Shown here: positions 43,333 to 49,683 of the stretch, piece by piece
Layout: each line of letters opens with the position of its first letter
Numbering within the stretch: position 1 is the first letter of the stretch
NCBI GenBank assembly: GCA_945830345.1
Contig: CALZYS010000004.1
Location: 1-49,697, forward strand
Source of the DNA: an uncultured Prevotella sp.
Lineage (GTDB): Bacteria; Bacteroidota; Bacteroidia; Bacteroidales; Bacteroidaceae
DNA length: 49,697 nucleotides
Reading direction: 5' to 3'
Program-made: the position numbers and the translations under genes
The notes under the pieces: model-generated
Told to the model about the DNA's origin: nothing
The model's database searches: none
Seen by the model: the letters and a program-made list of their open reading frames with translations, nothing else

Positions 43333-45609
43333 TCAGCTTGAGCACTTCACGATCTCGCCGTCTATCGAGTCGTAGTTGACAATGCCGCGTTCCTTCCATT
43401 TCTTCAGCAGGTTCTTGGCCGAGCCGCCTCGCTTGCCCAGTCGCACGCGCAGGTTCTCCAAGTCCTTCAGATGGAATCGCTCGGGCAGCATGGCGCACAG
43501 GTTCTGCGGTCCGCGGTGATTGGCCAAGTTGTTCTCGCTCAGCTCCTTCTCCAGCATCTCGCCGAATATCAGATACTTGCACCACAGGTCGTATCTCAGG
43601 GCCCAGCGCACGTAGTCCTCAATCTCCTTGGTCCACTGCTGTCCGTTGAGCAGCCACAGCACCATGCCCTTGAGCCATGCTATCACCGTGGCGCGATAGC
43701 TCAGCACGAGATAGCCCTCGGAGTCGTAGAGCTCGGCCAGGCGCTCGTTCTCGTCGCAGAGGCGCTGTGCGAAGTCGTTGGCCTCCTGACACACGTAGTT
43801 GCCGCGGAACGACTGCAACTTATCGACCACTTCATCCACCGTCTTGCGGTATTCCTCGTCGTAATGCCCATACACCGGGCGAGCTCCCGAGGGCTTGATG
43901 ATCGTTGACAGCGAGAGTCGGGTGATGGTGCCGTCGGTGATGTTGTAGCGGAAGAACTGGCGGGCGTTCTTGGGACAGCACGACGCGTTGAAGTTGAACC
44001 GCAGCGGAGCTATTCCCGTCACCGATGCCGAGCCCACCCGTTCCTGTCCGTGCAGACTGTTGTCGAATGCCTTGCGGATGATTGTGCTCACCTCCTGCGC
44101 ACTGTTGTGGGATGTGATTTTCTTGAGTGTGTCGAGTTCATCTACCTTTAGGTAGAGATAGCGGTTGCCGTTGTTGGCTGCGTCGGCCACTCGGCGGTTG
44201 AACACGGCGTCGGTCAGGTTGTCGATGAGCACCTGTATGCAGATGTCCTTCGGTCGGGCCTCGATGGATGTTGCTCCCTGAGGATTCTTCAGCTTGTATT
44301 CCTCCTCGCGCTCCCTTGCCACCTTGTCGCTCTCGCTTACATTCGCCACTATCATGCGGCAGGGCACGTTGATGCATCCCTTGCCTATCGACATGCCCGC
44401 GGCCAGAACATTCATGAATGTAGCCTCGTGCACCACGTTGTCCCAATAGGTGAACGTCACCTCGTGCATGTTGACCGACATCGGCACGAAGACGTTGTCG
44501 CACACAGCCGGACGGTAGTAGTCGGGAGCCTGTGAACTCAGTTCGCCCAGCGGCCAGGGCAGCACCAGGGGCATCTTCGGTGGAGTCTTGCTGTCGAGCG
44601 GCTCGATTGTCTCAAGTTGCCTTTTGTCAGCTGCCTGTTCCTCGTTGAGCAGGTTGAGCACCTTCTGCAGTTTGAAGTTGATGCCCTTGCGCGGTTCGTC
44701 GAGAGCGTTCTTCAGGCATTGCTCGTATTCGGCCTCGGGCAAGTCGGCATAGCGCGGAATCACCATCTTGAGCATGTCGATGCTGTAGTCGCATATCGAG
44801 CGCAGCGAGCGGGCCAAATCGAAGATGAGAGCGTTGCGATTGCCCACCGTGGGCTCTTTCCCTCCGTTATACAGCTCCCAATACTTGGCGATAATCTTTG
44901 TAAAATTATATCCGAAATAGATAGTATCGCCTTCCGCCGTGCCTTCCGCCGTCGCTGTTGTGCCTTCCGCCGTGCCTTCCGCCGTCAGGCCAGCCACCGT
45001 TGACGGCGATTTTGTCGCCGTCCCCGCCGCTTCTGCCGTCCCTGCCGCCGTGGTCTCCTTCTCTGCCGCCTCATTAATAAATAGCTCGTCCTTACAAAAG
45101 AACAGATCCCCGGCGTCGGCAGTCGGCGTGAAGAACACACGAGTGATATCTTTGGCCTGGGCGTCGTATTCCACGCCTAATGTCTTCGCCGCCCATTTCA
45201 GGTTCTCCTCCTGAGTCATCCCTGTGCGCCTGCGGAACACCGCGTGCAGTCCCTTCGTAGCCGATCGCTCCAGCATCAGCAGTCCCAGTTCCTCTGCCTT
45301 GGCAATGAAATTATTCTTTACAATCTCCAATTGCCTCTCAAGCTCAAGCTTGTCCATTCCCACCTGAAAATCCACGTCCATGCCCACTGAGTTGCTCTCC
45401 ACCGTGGCTCCCTTGAGCATACCCTCGTTGGGCATGCACGAGTAGTTGAACTGTATCATCCTCCGCTTGGCGTTGGCATTGCCGTTGCGAGCCTGTCGTG
45501 TCATGTCGCGGTTGTGCATCGAGTTGCGCAGTGCGGCATATTCCTTGTAGCTGAGGATGGGGCGCATCACCTTTGCCCCATCCTTGTATTCGATTACGTG
45601 TACGCTCAT
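43333..45609 (-). CDS. BT4734/VirE-N plus DUF3987-like primase-ATPase
   Basis: The 758-residue protein appears to join an N-terminal BT4734-like domain (about 1-178; GMDVDF at 77-81, SATKGLHAVFRR at 116-127, RVFFTP at 157-162), possibly a primase-like fold, to a C-terminal DUF3987-type P-loop ATPase. The ATPase has VLAAGMSIGKGCINV (P-loop near 405-411) and YLYLKVDELDTL (Walker B near 484-493). Between them, residues 180-228 form a low-complexity Thr-Ala-Glu-Gly linker. Such proteins are common in Bacteroidetes accessory regions, near capsule loci and prophages, with an unknown role that may be replication-related. It overlaps the upstream 126-residue gene by 4 bases (ATGA). The C-terminal 170 residues are basic and could bind DNA. 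Confidence 0.75.
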   Translation of the reverse strand: MSVHVIEYKDGAKVMRPILSYKEYAALRNSMHNRDMTRQARNGNANAKRRMIQFNYSCMPNEGMLKGATVESNSVGMDVDFQVGMDKLELERQLEIVKNNFIAKAEELGLLMLERSATKGLHAVFRRRTGMTQEENLKWAAKTLGVEYDAQAKDITRVFFTPTADAGDLFFCKDELFINEAAEKETTAAGTAEAAGTATKSPSTVAGLTAEGTAEGTTATAEGTAEGDTIYFGYNFTKIIAKYWELYNGGKEPTVGNRNALIFDLARSLRSICDYSIDMLKMVIPRYADLPEAEYEQCLKNALDEPRKGINFKLQKVLNLLNEEQAADKRQLETIEPLDSKTPPKMPLVLPWPLGELSSQAPDYYRPAVCDNVFVPMSVNMHEVTFTYWDNVVHEATFMNVLAAGMSIGKGCINVPCRMIVANVSESDKVAREREEEYKLKNPQGATSIEARPKDICIQVLIDNLTDAVFNRRVADAANNGNRYLYLKVDELDTLKKITSHNSAQEVSTIIRKAFDNSLHGQERVGSASVTGIAPLRFNFNASCCPKNARQFFRYNITDGTITRLSLSTIIKPSGARPVYGHYDEEYRKTVDEVVDKLQSFRGNYVCQEANDFAQRLCDENERLAELYDSEGYLVLSYRATVIAWLKGMVLWLLNGQQWTKEIEDYVRWALRYDLWCKYLIFGEMLEKELSENNLANHRGPQNLCAMLPERFHLKDLENLRVRLGKRGGSAKNLLKKWKERGIVNYDSIDGEIVKCSS
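44931..45075 (-). repeat. In-frame low-complexity DNA repeat inside the primase-ATPase gene
   Basis: The 12-mer GCCTTCCGCCGT occurs four times on the plus strand here, with related GCCGTCCCTGCC units. It codes for TAEG-type repeats on the minus strand. Repeats in multiples of 3 bases keep the frame, so copy number can change without breaking the gene. Confidence 0.7.
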
Positions 45610-45986
45610 CGCAGTGCCTCCTTGATCTCCTTTTTCATCACGGTCTTGAAGTCAAGTCCCTCGTCGTCATACACTTTCATCATCAGCAGATAGGCTCCGT
45701 CGGCTGTCTTCGACAGACTGCCGTGCATCGTTGATTTCAGTCTTATGGCTCGGCTTTGCTCACGCCTGGCTCTCGGTGTCACCACGATGTGTCCCTCGTC
45801 GTCGATTGAGTAGTAGCCCCATCGGCGCAGTGGCTTGGTCATCTTCGCCCTCGGGCGGTCGGGAATCACTTTCACTGTGTTGTCGGTATATACCTTGGCT
45901 ATGCCGGCATACGATGTTTCCAACTCTCTTGCTACTGATGAGGCTCCTGCCTGGCAGGCGCTCTCCAAAATTTTCTTTCTTGCCAT
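45606..45986 (-). CDS. Small basic protein of unknown function, partner of the primase-ATPase
   Basis: The 126-residue protein is rich in Arg and Lys (PRAKMTKPLRRWGYYSIDDEGHIVVTPRARREQSRAIRLKSTMHG) and has no membrane segment or signal peptide. The family is not recognised. Its basic charge and position suggest nucleic-acid binding. Its stop overlaps the start of the primase-ATPase gene by 4 bases (ATGA at 45606-45609), so the two are almost certainly translated together. The ATG at 45986 is preceded by A-rich sequence. Confidence 0.75.
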   Translation of the reverse strand: MARKKILESACQAGASSVARELETSYAGIAKVYTDNTVKVIPDRPRAKMTKPLRRWGYYSIDDEGHIVVTPRARREQSRAIRLKSTMHGSLSKTADGAYLLMMKVYDDEGLDFKTVMKKEIKEALR

Positions 45987-46010
45987 AATAAAAAAATGAA
46001 TGAAAAATAA

Positions 46011-46304
46011 TTAATACTTGAAATTCTTGTTAAACTTATGTTCCTTGATGAGCGTCATCAGCGCCCATGCCGTGCTCCTCACGTGGCGAAGCTCCTCGGG
46101 CAGCAGATGCAATGCTGTTGAGAAATACCACAGCGCATTGGCCACATCCGACTGCAGCTCGGTGCGCAGTCCTGCCACGAAGTTGACGCAGTCGCTGCCT
46201 ATTCTCTCACTCACGCCCTGCACCAGCAAATTGAGCGTCTCCCTTGCATCGGGATTCAGGGGATATTTCCCTGTCTCCATCATTTCTACAGTTTTCATTG
46301 CCAT
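46011..46304 (-). CDS. Small helical protein of unknown function
   Basis: The 97-residue protein, MAMKTVEMMETGKYPLNPDAR at its start, is mostly predicted helix (SDVANALWYFSTALHLLPEELRHVRSTAWALMTLIKEHKF). No family is recognised. The frame continues upstream to a Met at 46469, but that passes through the promoter box at 46390-46397 and repeated operator-like words, so the ATG at 46304 is preferred. It heads the operon with the 126-residue and primase-ATPase genes. Confidence 0.65.
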   Translation of the reverse strand: MAMKTVEMMETGKYPLNPDARETLNLLVQGVSERIGSDCVNFVAGLRTELQSDVANALWYFSTALHLLPEELRHVRSTAWALMTLIKEHKFNKNFKY

Positions 46305-46389
46305 AGTCTTTTCTGTTTTTTTAAAATTAATAATGTGTAATATCACTCTCTGCGACTTCGAATGGCCATTCATCGTCGATTTGTGGATG

Positions 46390-46397
46390 CAAAGGTA
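46390..46397 (-). promoter_or_regulatory. -7 box of the primase-ATPase operon
   Basis: TACCTTTG on the minus strand fits TAnnTTTG and lies 85 bases before the ATG at 46304, giving an 80-base leader. GTTGG stands about 23 bases further upstream, a slightly long spacing. The operator-like repeats at 46433-46482 lie directly upstream. Confidence 0.4.
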
Positions 46398-46432
46398 ATA
46401 ATAATTCGGGCTGGTTCTACCAACCATACGAC

Positions 46433-46482
46433 TATACGACAAAATACTTGGAATATACGACAAAATCAAATTGTTTTGTCGT
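46433..46482. promoter_or_regulatory. Iteron/operator-like repeats upstream of the primase-ATPase operon
   Basis: TATACGACAAAAT occurs at 46433-46445 and 46454-46466, exactly 21 bases (two helical turns) apart. An inverted copy of its core (TTTTGTCGT, 46474-46482) pairs with the second repeat to form a perfect 9-bp palindrome with an 8-base spacer. The set lies between the promoter box at 46390 and the end of the 354-residue gene. It may be an operator for a repressor, or replication iterons given the primase-like gene. Confidence 0.5.
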
Positions 46483-46497
46483 TTAGGGATAAAAATA

Positions 46498-46517
46498 GGT
46501 TGCCCAAACGGGCAACC
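46498..46517 (-). terminator. Intrinsic terminator of the 354-residue gene
   Basis: A perfect 8-bp stem, GGTTGCCC and GGGCAACC with a 4-base loop, begins 2 bases after the stop codon at 46519. It is followed on the minus strand by TATTTTTAT, an adequate T-tract. Confidence 0.75.
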
Positions 46518-46518
46518 C

Positions 46519-47583
46519 TTAATTCTTCATTTCTTTTAGTTTATAGGTTTTCACCTTGTCAATCATCTCAGCGAAGTCCGTGGCAATTTTCTTTCGCCGC
46601 GCGCTTATTACTTCTTTCCCGTCGTTGCCATTATACCATTCTTCGTAATTGGTGCTGTACTGCCTAATCCATTTGCCTATAGTGTCCGTCTTTACATCCA
46701 TGTCAAACAGTTGCTTCATCATCTCGCTATATTCCTTTCTTTGCTTCTTCCAATAACCGCGAATCATCAGTACGGCAAACATGGCAATGGCGAAATCAAT
46801 ATCGCTGCATTTGCTGCTGTTTTTGCTCCTGTATTCTCCCTTGAGCATATCGTTCATCACCGCCAGCACAATCTTGGCCTCCTTCAGTATGCCGGATGAC
46901 TTCACTTGAGCGTCGTCAAACGGGCATGAGATGTCACAACGATCCTTGGGTTTCTTGTTCCACAATCCTCTCATCTTGGCCTTCATTGTCTCTATTTCCG
47001 CTTCAAGCCTTCCATTATGCCTTTTGTTGTAATATTGCAACAACAACATCGTGACAGTCATTCCCTCTTCGTCGTCCGGACATATCTCAATGGCTTTATT
47101 GACGAATGCGTGCGCTGACATGAAATCGGGAACCTTCTGAAATCTAATCCCGCCAAAGGAATTTGTTATTCTCTTTTTGTAGTTGGGGATAAGATTCCTC
47201 AGGTCGATTATTGATTCGTATTTTCCGGTTGCTCTGTTGAGGTACAAGTGCTTGTTTCTTTCTATCAATAACTCTTTTACTTTCTCCAGACAATTGGAAA
47301 AGTCACTGTCGCCATGGTCGAGCAGATACAAGATAGTTTCCTTGAGAAGAAACATGTTGTCCTTGCTTTCAAGACCATTCACAATTCTCTCAACGTTCTC
47401 TTTGCTTGAGTCCACGTCTTTCATTTGCATTATATGCCGAGTTGCTTCAGTCCAAATCTCAATGGGTTTAGACATTGCATACCGATTGGACAGAAAGTAA
47501 TAGTCCTTCTTCCAAGCATTGTACCTCGAATCGTTCATGCAGATAGTTTCGAGGGCTTCATTTAACTTTAAGTTCATTTCCAT
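46519..47583 (-). CDS. Unknown 354-residue island protein, all-helical
   Basis: The protein begins MEMNLKLNEALETICMNDS. It looks entirely helical and soluble, with charged Lys/Glu helices and a C-terminal segment QLFDMDVKTDTIGKWIRQYSTNYEEWYNGNDGKEV that could form a helix-turn-helix (MDVKTDTIGKWIRQY). No family is recognised with confidence; similar proteins might be in uncharacterised Bacteroidales DUF families. It is a single-gene unit with a good promoter (47634-47666) and terminator (46498-46517), inside the inverted-repeat island. Confidence 0.75.
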   Translation of the reverse strand: MEMNLKLNEALETICMNDSRYNAWKKDYYFLSNRYAMSKPIEIWTEATRHIMQMKDVDSSKENVERIVNGLESKDNMFLLKETILYLLDHGDSDFSNCLEKVKELLIERNKHLYLNRATGKYESIIDLRNLIPNYKKRITNSFGGIRFQKVPDFMSAHAFVNKAIEICPDDEEGMTVTMLLLQYYNKRHNGRLEAEIETMKAKMRGLWNKKPKDRCDISCPFDDAQVKSSGILKEAKIVLAVMNDMLKGEYRSKNSSKCSDIDFAIAMFAVLMIRGYWKKQRKEYSEMMKQLFDMDVKTDTIGKWIRQYSTNYEEWYNGNDGKEVISARRKKIATDFAEMIDKVKTYKLKEMKN

Positions 47584-47633
47584 AATAATTTAATTTGTAA
47601 GTTAAAATAATCACTTAATTGTCAAAATCGCTG

Positions 47634-47666
47634 CAAAGTTACAAAATAAATCCCGCCCTGTCAATA
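47634..47666 (-). promoter_or_regulatory. Promoter of the 354-residue gene
   Basis: On the minus strand TATTG (47662-47666), 20 bases, then TAACTTTG (47634-47641). It lies 51 bases before the ATG at 47583, with an A/T-rich leader. Confidence 0.6.
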
Positions 47667-47761
47667 CCCATTGTCTATTCTTAACAGATGCCGAAAAAGA
47701 AAAAAAGAAATCTCGTTATCTCTTAGAAAAAAAGAATAAAGAAGAAAATAAAATAAAAGAA

Positions 47762-47807
47762 GAAAAAAGAAAGGCGTTAGGATTATTTAACGCATTTCCT
47801 TTTTCTC
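47762..47807 (-). terminator. Terminator of the small-gene operon
   Basis: GCGTTA (47774-47779) pairs with TAACGC (47788-47793), and flanking GAAAAAAGAAAG pairs with ATTTCCTTTTTCTC with three mismatches, giving an 18-bp stem and an 8-base loop. On the minus strand the stem is followed by a long T-rich stretch (47690-47761). It stands about 50 bases after the end of the 77-residue gene. Confidence 0.6.
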
Positions 47808-47859
47808 ATCGTGGTTTTTGATTGCATTCATGCCTCGCATGCAATTCATTGTTTATTTT

Positions 47860-48093
47860 TCACTCCATTAATGCCGCACTATTTAATTCCTCCTTCAATA
47901 TTGAATACACATATTTTGGGGATTGGAAGAAAAGACCTGTCTTGGGATTGTGAAGCAAGCCATAGGTCCTTGAATTATATAATGTGTCTAAGGCTTGGTG
48001 AATGGTCAATTTTTTGTCCTCAACCAATAAAGTGGCAATGTCTCGTTCCTGACAATCCACCATAAAATCATAATCTTTTTCTGTCACTTTCAT
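47860..48093 (-). CDS. Small partner protein downstream of the DUF3990 gene
   Basis: The 77-residue protein reads MKVTEKDYDFMVDCQERDIA, then TIHQALDTLYNSRTYGLLHNPKTGLFFQSPKYVYSILKEEL. The LYNS...TGL..QSP.YVY pattern appears to belong to small proteins found next to DUF3990/DUF3791 genes in Bacteroidetes, but I cannot name a family surely. It overlaps the DUF3990 gene by 4 bases (ATGA), so the two are produced together. An antitoxin or accessory role is inferred from size and coupling. Confidence 0.7.
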   Translation of the reverse strand: MKVTEKDYDFMVDCQERDIATLLVEDKKLTIHQALDTLYNSRTYGLLHNPKTGLFFQSPKYVYSILKEELNSAALME

Positions 48094-48554
48094 AGGCTTC
48101 TTAATGATTTAATTGAACGTTCCGTGCAGAAAGCCCACTGGAAAGTGATGCCCTCTGGATATTGAATGCGTTTAAGGAATGTAGGGAAATCGATATAGCC
48201 CGAATGAAAATTAAATATCTGTCGGCCGATTCTGTCATTAGCAATCGGTCCATATACTACATCGTAGTCATGCGCACATTCATCCGTTTCCCGATTGGCA
48301 AGCACAAATTTTGCCCATTCCTCGGTATATTCTTCAAAACGCAAATAATTTAATTCTGCCAATGCGTTTTCGTCAAATTCAAACTCGTTGACCACAACCT
48401 CTCCACCAAATGTGTCCACTTTGAATCTGCCCATATCCACAGCCTGTTCTCTATCTGCTGAAAGATAGAAAGCGCGACCAAAATCCTTGGCAGGACGTGA
48501 CTTTAATAAGTCAATATCGGTTACACGCATGTTAGAACCATGATACAACCTCAT
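48090..48554 (-). CDS. DUF3990 protein, ADP-ribosyltransferase-like fold
   Basis: The 154-residue protein opens with MRLYHGSNMRVTDIDL and has FGRAFYLSADREQAVDMGR and, near the end, TFQWAFCTERSIKSL. These match the three conserved strands of the ADP-ribosyltransferase superfamily as seen in DUF3990: His in YHGS, the G-x-x-F/Y-x-S strand, and the late polar motif. It is thus a candidate NAD-using toxin or modifier. The start at 48554 is chosen because it overlaps the DUF3791 stop by 4 bases (ATGA) and follows a purine-rich AGGAAGGGAGG, an unusually strong ribosome binding site for this phylum. Confidence 0.8.
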   Translation of the reverse strand: MRLYHGSNMRVTDIDLLKSRPAKDFGRAFYLSADREQAVDMGRFKVDTFGGEVVVNEFEFDENALAELNYLRFEEYTEEWAKFVLANRETDECAHDYDVVYGPIANDRIGRQIFNFHSGYIDFPTFLKRIQYPEGITFQWAFCTERSIKSLRSL

Positions 48555-48766
48555 ATTAGCGCCCCTCCCTTCCTGTGGCAATAGGTGGCCAATCCCTCCA
48601 CCTGGTCATTGAATGGCAATGTGTGAAGCACGTTATAATGCCTCTCTGCATACTCAACGCCTCCATACTGACTTATATAATGATAAGCCTGCAGGAAAGT
48701 CAAGCCGTAATGACGTGCAAACAGCTTGACCAGCATGATTATATATTCAATCTTAACCGATACCAT
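48551..48766 (-). CDS. DUF3791-like small protein
   Basis: The 71-residue protein reads IEYIIMLVKLFARHYGLTFLQAYHYISQYGGVEYAERHYNVLHTLPFNDQVEGLATYCHRKGG. The pattern of a helix, Y..I...GG, and Y.VLHT with a C-terminal helix fits DUF3791, whose members commonly lie beside DUF3990 genes. It is coupled to DUF3990 by a 4-base overlap. It may be an antitoxin or chaperone for the DUF3990 protein, as the gene order (small gene first) suggests, but this is inference. Confidence 0.75.
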   Translation of the reverse strand: MVSVKIEYIIMLVKLFARHYGLTFLQAYHYISQYGGVEYAERHYNVLHTLPFNDQVEGLATYCHRKGGALI

Positions 48767-48778
48767 AATTAGTCGTTT

Positions 48779-48894
48779 TTACTTTGAAATGATGTAGTTA
48801 AACCGCTCGTCGGTCTCATCCTTCACGTCCTTGAGAATACCGCAGAGCTTCTCTCATTTAGAGGCAGATCCTTGTTCTTATTAATTGTATTCAT
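48779..48894 (-). pseudogene. Frame-broken mini gene between DUF2442 and DUF3791
   Basis: From the ATG at 48894 (2 bases below the DUF2442 stop) the frame reads MNTINKNKDLPLNE and then leaves sense. In the frame shifted by one base it continues EKLCGILKDVKDETDERF, then NYIISK and a TAA at 48779-48781, 12 bases before the DUF3791 start. A single lost base near 48850-48855 explains this. An intact version would be about 38-39 residues. No family is recognised. The spacing on both sides is that of an operon gene. Confidence 0.5.
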
Positions 48895-48895
48895 A

Positions 48896-49138
48896 TTATA
48901 TAGCCGCACCGTTCTCATACAAGAACTCGGGTGCAAATCCGATTTCGTTGTTCCAATCCACTGAGAAGCCGTCAACCTTGAAGTTCTTGAAATAATCCAT
49001 ATCCCTTAGCTTGCTGCACACTCCCTTGTCAAGAAGAGACGAGAAGTCGAACTTCCTTTTCTCTCCATTGTTGAAAATGAGCTCTAACGTATAGCCACCA
49101 ATATGTTTTGCCTGTTCAACTGTCAATACTTCATTCAT
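48896..49138 (-). CDS. DUF2442 protein
   Basis: The 80-residue protein has YTLELIFNNGEKRKFDFSSLL, GVCSKLRDMDYFKNFKVDGFSVDWNNEIGFAPEFLYENG, which is characteristic of DUF2442 (W.N...+.P.FLYE). DUF2442 proteins usually occur paired with DUF4160 proteins, as here (6-base gap), and the pair is widely treated as a toxin-antitoxin-like module though with little experimental basis. It is soluble and small. Confidence 0.88.
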   Translation of the reverse strand: MNEVLTVEQAKHIGGYTLELIFNNGEKRKFDFSSLLDKGVCSKLRDMDYFKNFKVDGFSVDWNNEIGFAPEFLYENGAAI

Positions 49139-49144
49139 GATTAT

Positions 49145-49402
49145 TCATTTTAGTGGTTCAATTTTTTTAGGAGATTCAAATTTCGCCAATCTATTCCAAT
49201 TGTCGATGAGCTCTTCCTTATGTAGGTCAAGCCACTCAAACACAAGGTTTAGAGCACGTCTGGGAAGACTACCGGTAATTATTCCATCCTTGATTGTGAT
49301 AATTGCCTTGTAGTTTTCATACCACACATGAAAATGAGGTGGATTATGCTCACTCATATACATGTATATAATAATACCGTAAAACCTGCTTATTTCTGGC
49401 AT
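49145..49402 (-). CDS. DUF4160 protein
   Basis: The 85-residue protein begins MPEISRFYGIIIYMYMSEHNPPHFHVWYENYKAIITIKDG, the full DUF4160 consensus, and ends LVFEWLDLHKEELIDNWNRLAK. It is the first gene of the small-gene operon, with a promoter at 49426-49457, and forms a pair with DUF2442. A truncated relative lies at the left edge of the window (1-55). The function is unknown; module partner as a toxin is a hypothesis. Confidence 0.9.
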   Translation of the reverse strand: MPEISRFYGIIIYMYMSEHNPPHFHVWYENYKAIITIKDGIITGSLPRRALNLVFEWLDLHKEELIDNWNRLAKFESPKKIEPLK

Positions 49403-49425
49403 ATTGTAGTATTTTAATTTTTCTG

Positions 49426-49457
49426 CAAAATTACGATTAATTTTTCAATTATGCAAG
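49426..49457 (-). promoter_or_regulatory. Promoter of the DUF4160-DUF2442-DUF3791-DUF3990 operon
   Basis: On the minus strand CTTG (49454-49457), 20 bases, then TAATTTTG (49426-49433). It lies 24 bases before the ATG at 49402. No other promoter-like box is seen before the terminator at 47762, so one transcript probably covers all the small genes. Confidence 0.6.
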
Positions 49458-49640
49458 AAATGAGGAGAAAAATTCGGGAAAATAATTATTGTAATAGGGT
49501 CTTCGATGGTGATTTAGGAAGCGTATTATTTTGTATGAAGACAAAGGAGATAATAAACGGAAGATAGAGTGTGAAGTGATAGCGATATTACTAATGTCAA
49601 TAAAAATGAAGATTTTGACGCAAAATGTAGGTGTAAGAGG

Positions 49641-49683
49641 GTGGTGACAGATGACAGATGACAGTTTTGTTTTTTACTCGAGG
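49641..49683 (-). repeat. Right copy of the 43-bp inverted repeat
   Basis: Its reverse complement matches 43019-43061 at 42 of 43 positions, ending here with GTTTTTTACTCGAGG (49669-49683). The stretch from 49458 to 49640 before it contains no gene and no further recognised signal. Confidence 0.85.

Larger units (their letters stand above)
43019..49683. mobile_element. Inverted-repeat-bounded accessory island of about 6.6 kb (putative)
   Basis: Matching 43-bp inverted repeats enclose three minus-strand transcription units of accessory genes: a primase-ATPase operon, a single unknown gene, and a set of small DUF genes resembling toxin-antitoxin modules. No transposase, integrase or resolvase was recognised, and no target-site duplication is evident at the outer edges (bases before 43019 and after 49683 differ). 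It could be a passively mobilised unit or two copies of a dispersed repeat that happen to flank the region. Confidence 0.4.

Noticed and set aside
48555..48581. Earlier Met start for the DUF3990 gene (MPQEGRGAN...)
   Set aside because: The family begins at MRLYHGSN. The ATG at 48554 has the ATGA coupling and a strong purine-rich binding site upstream, which the earlier start would place inside the coding region.
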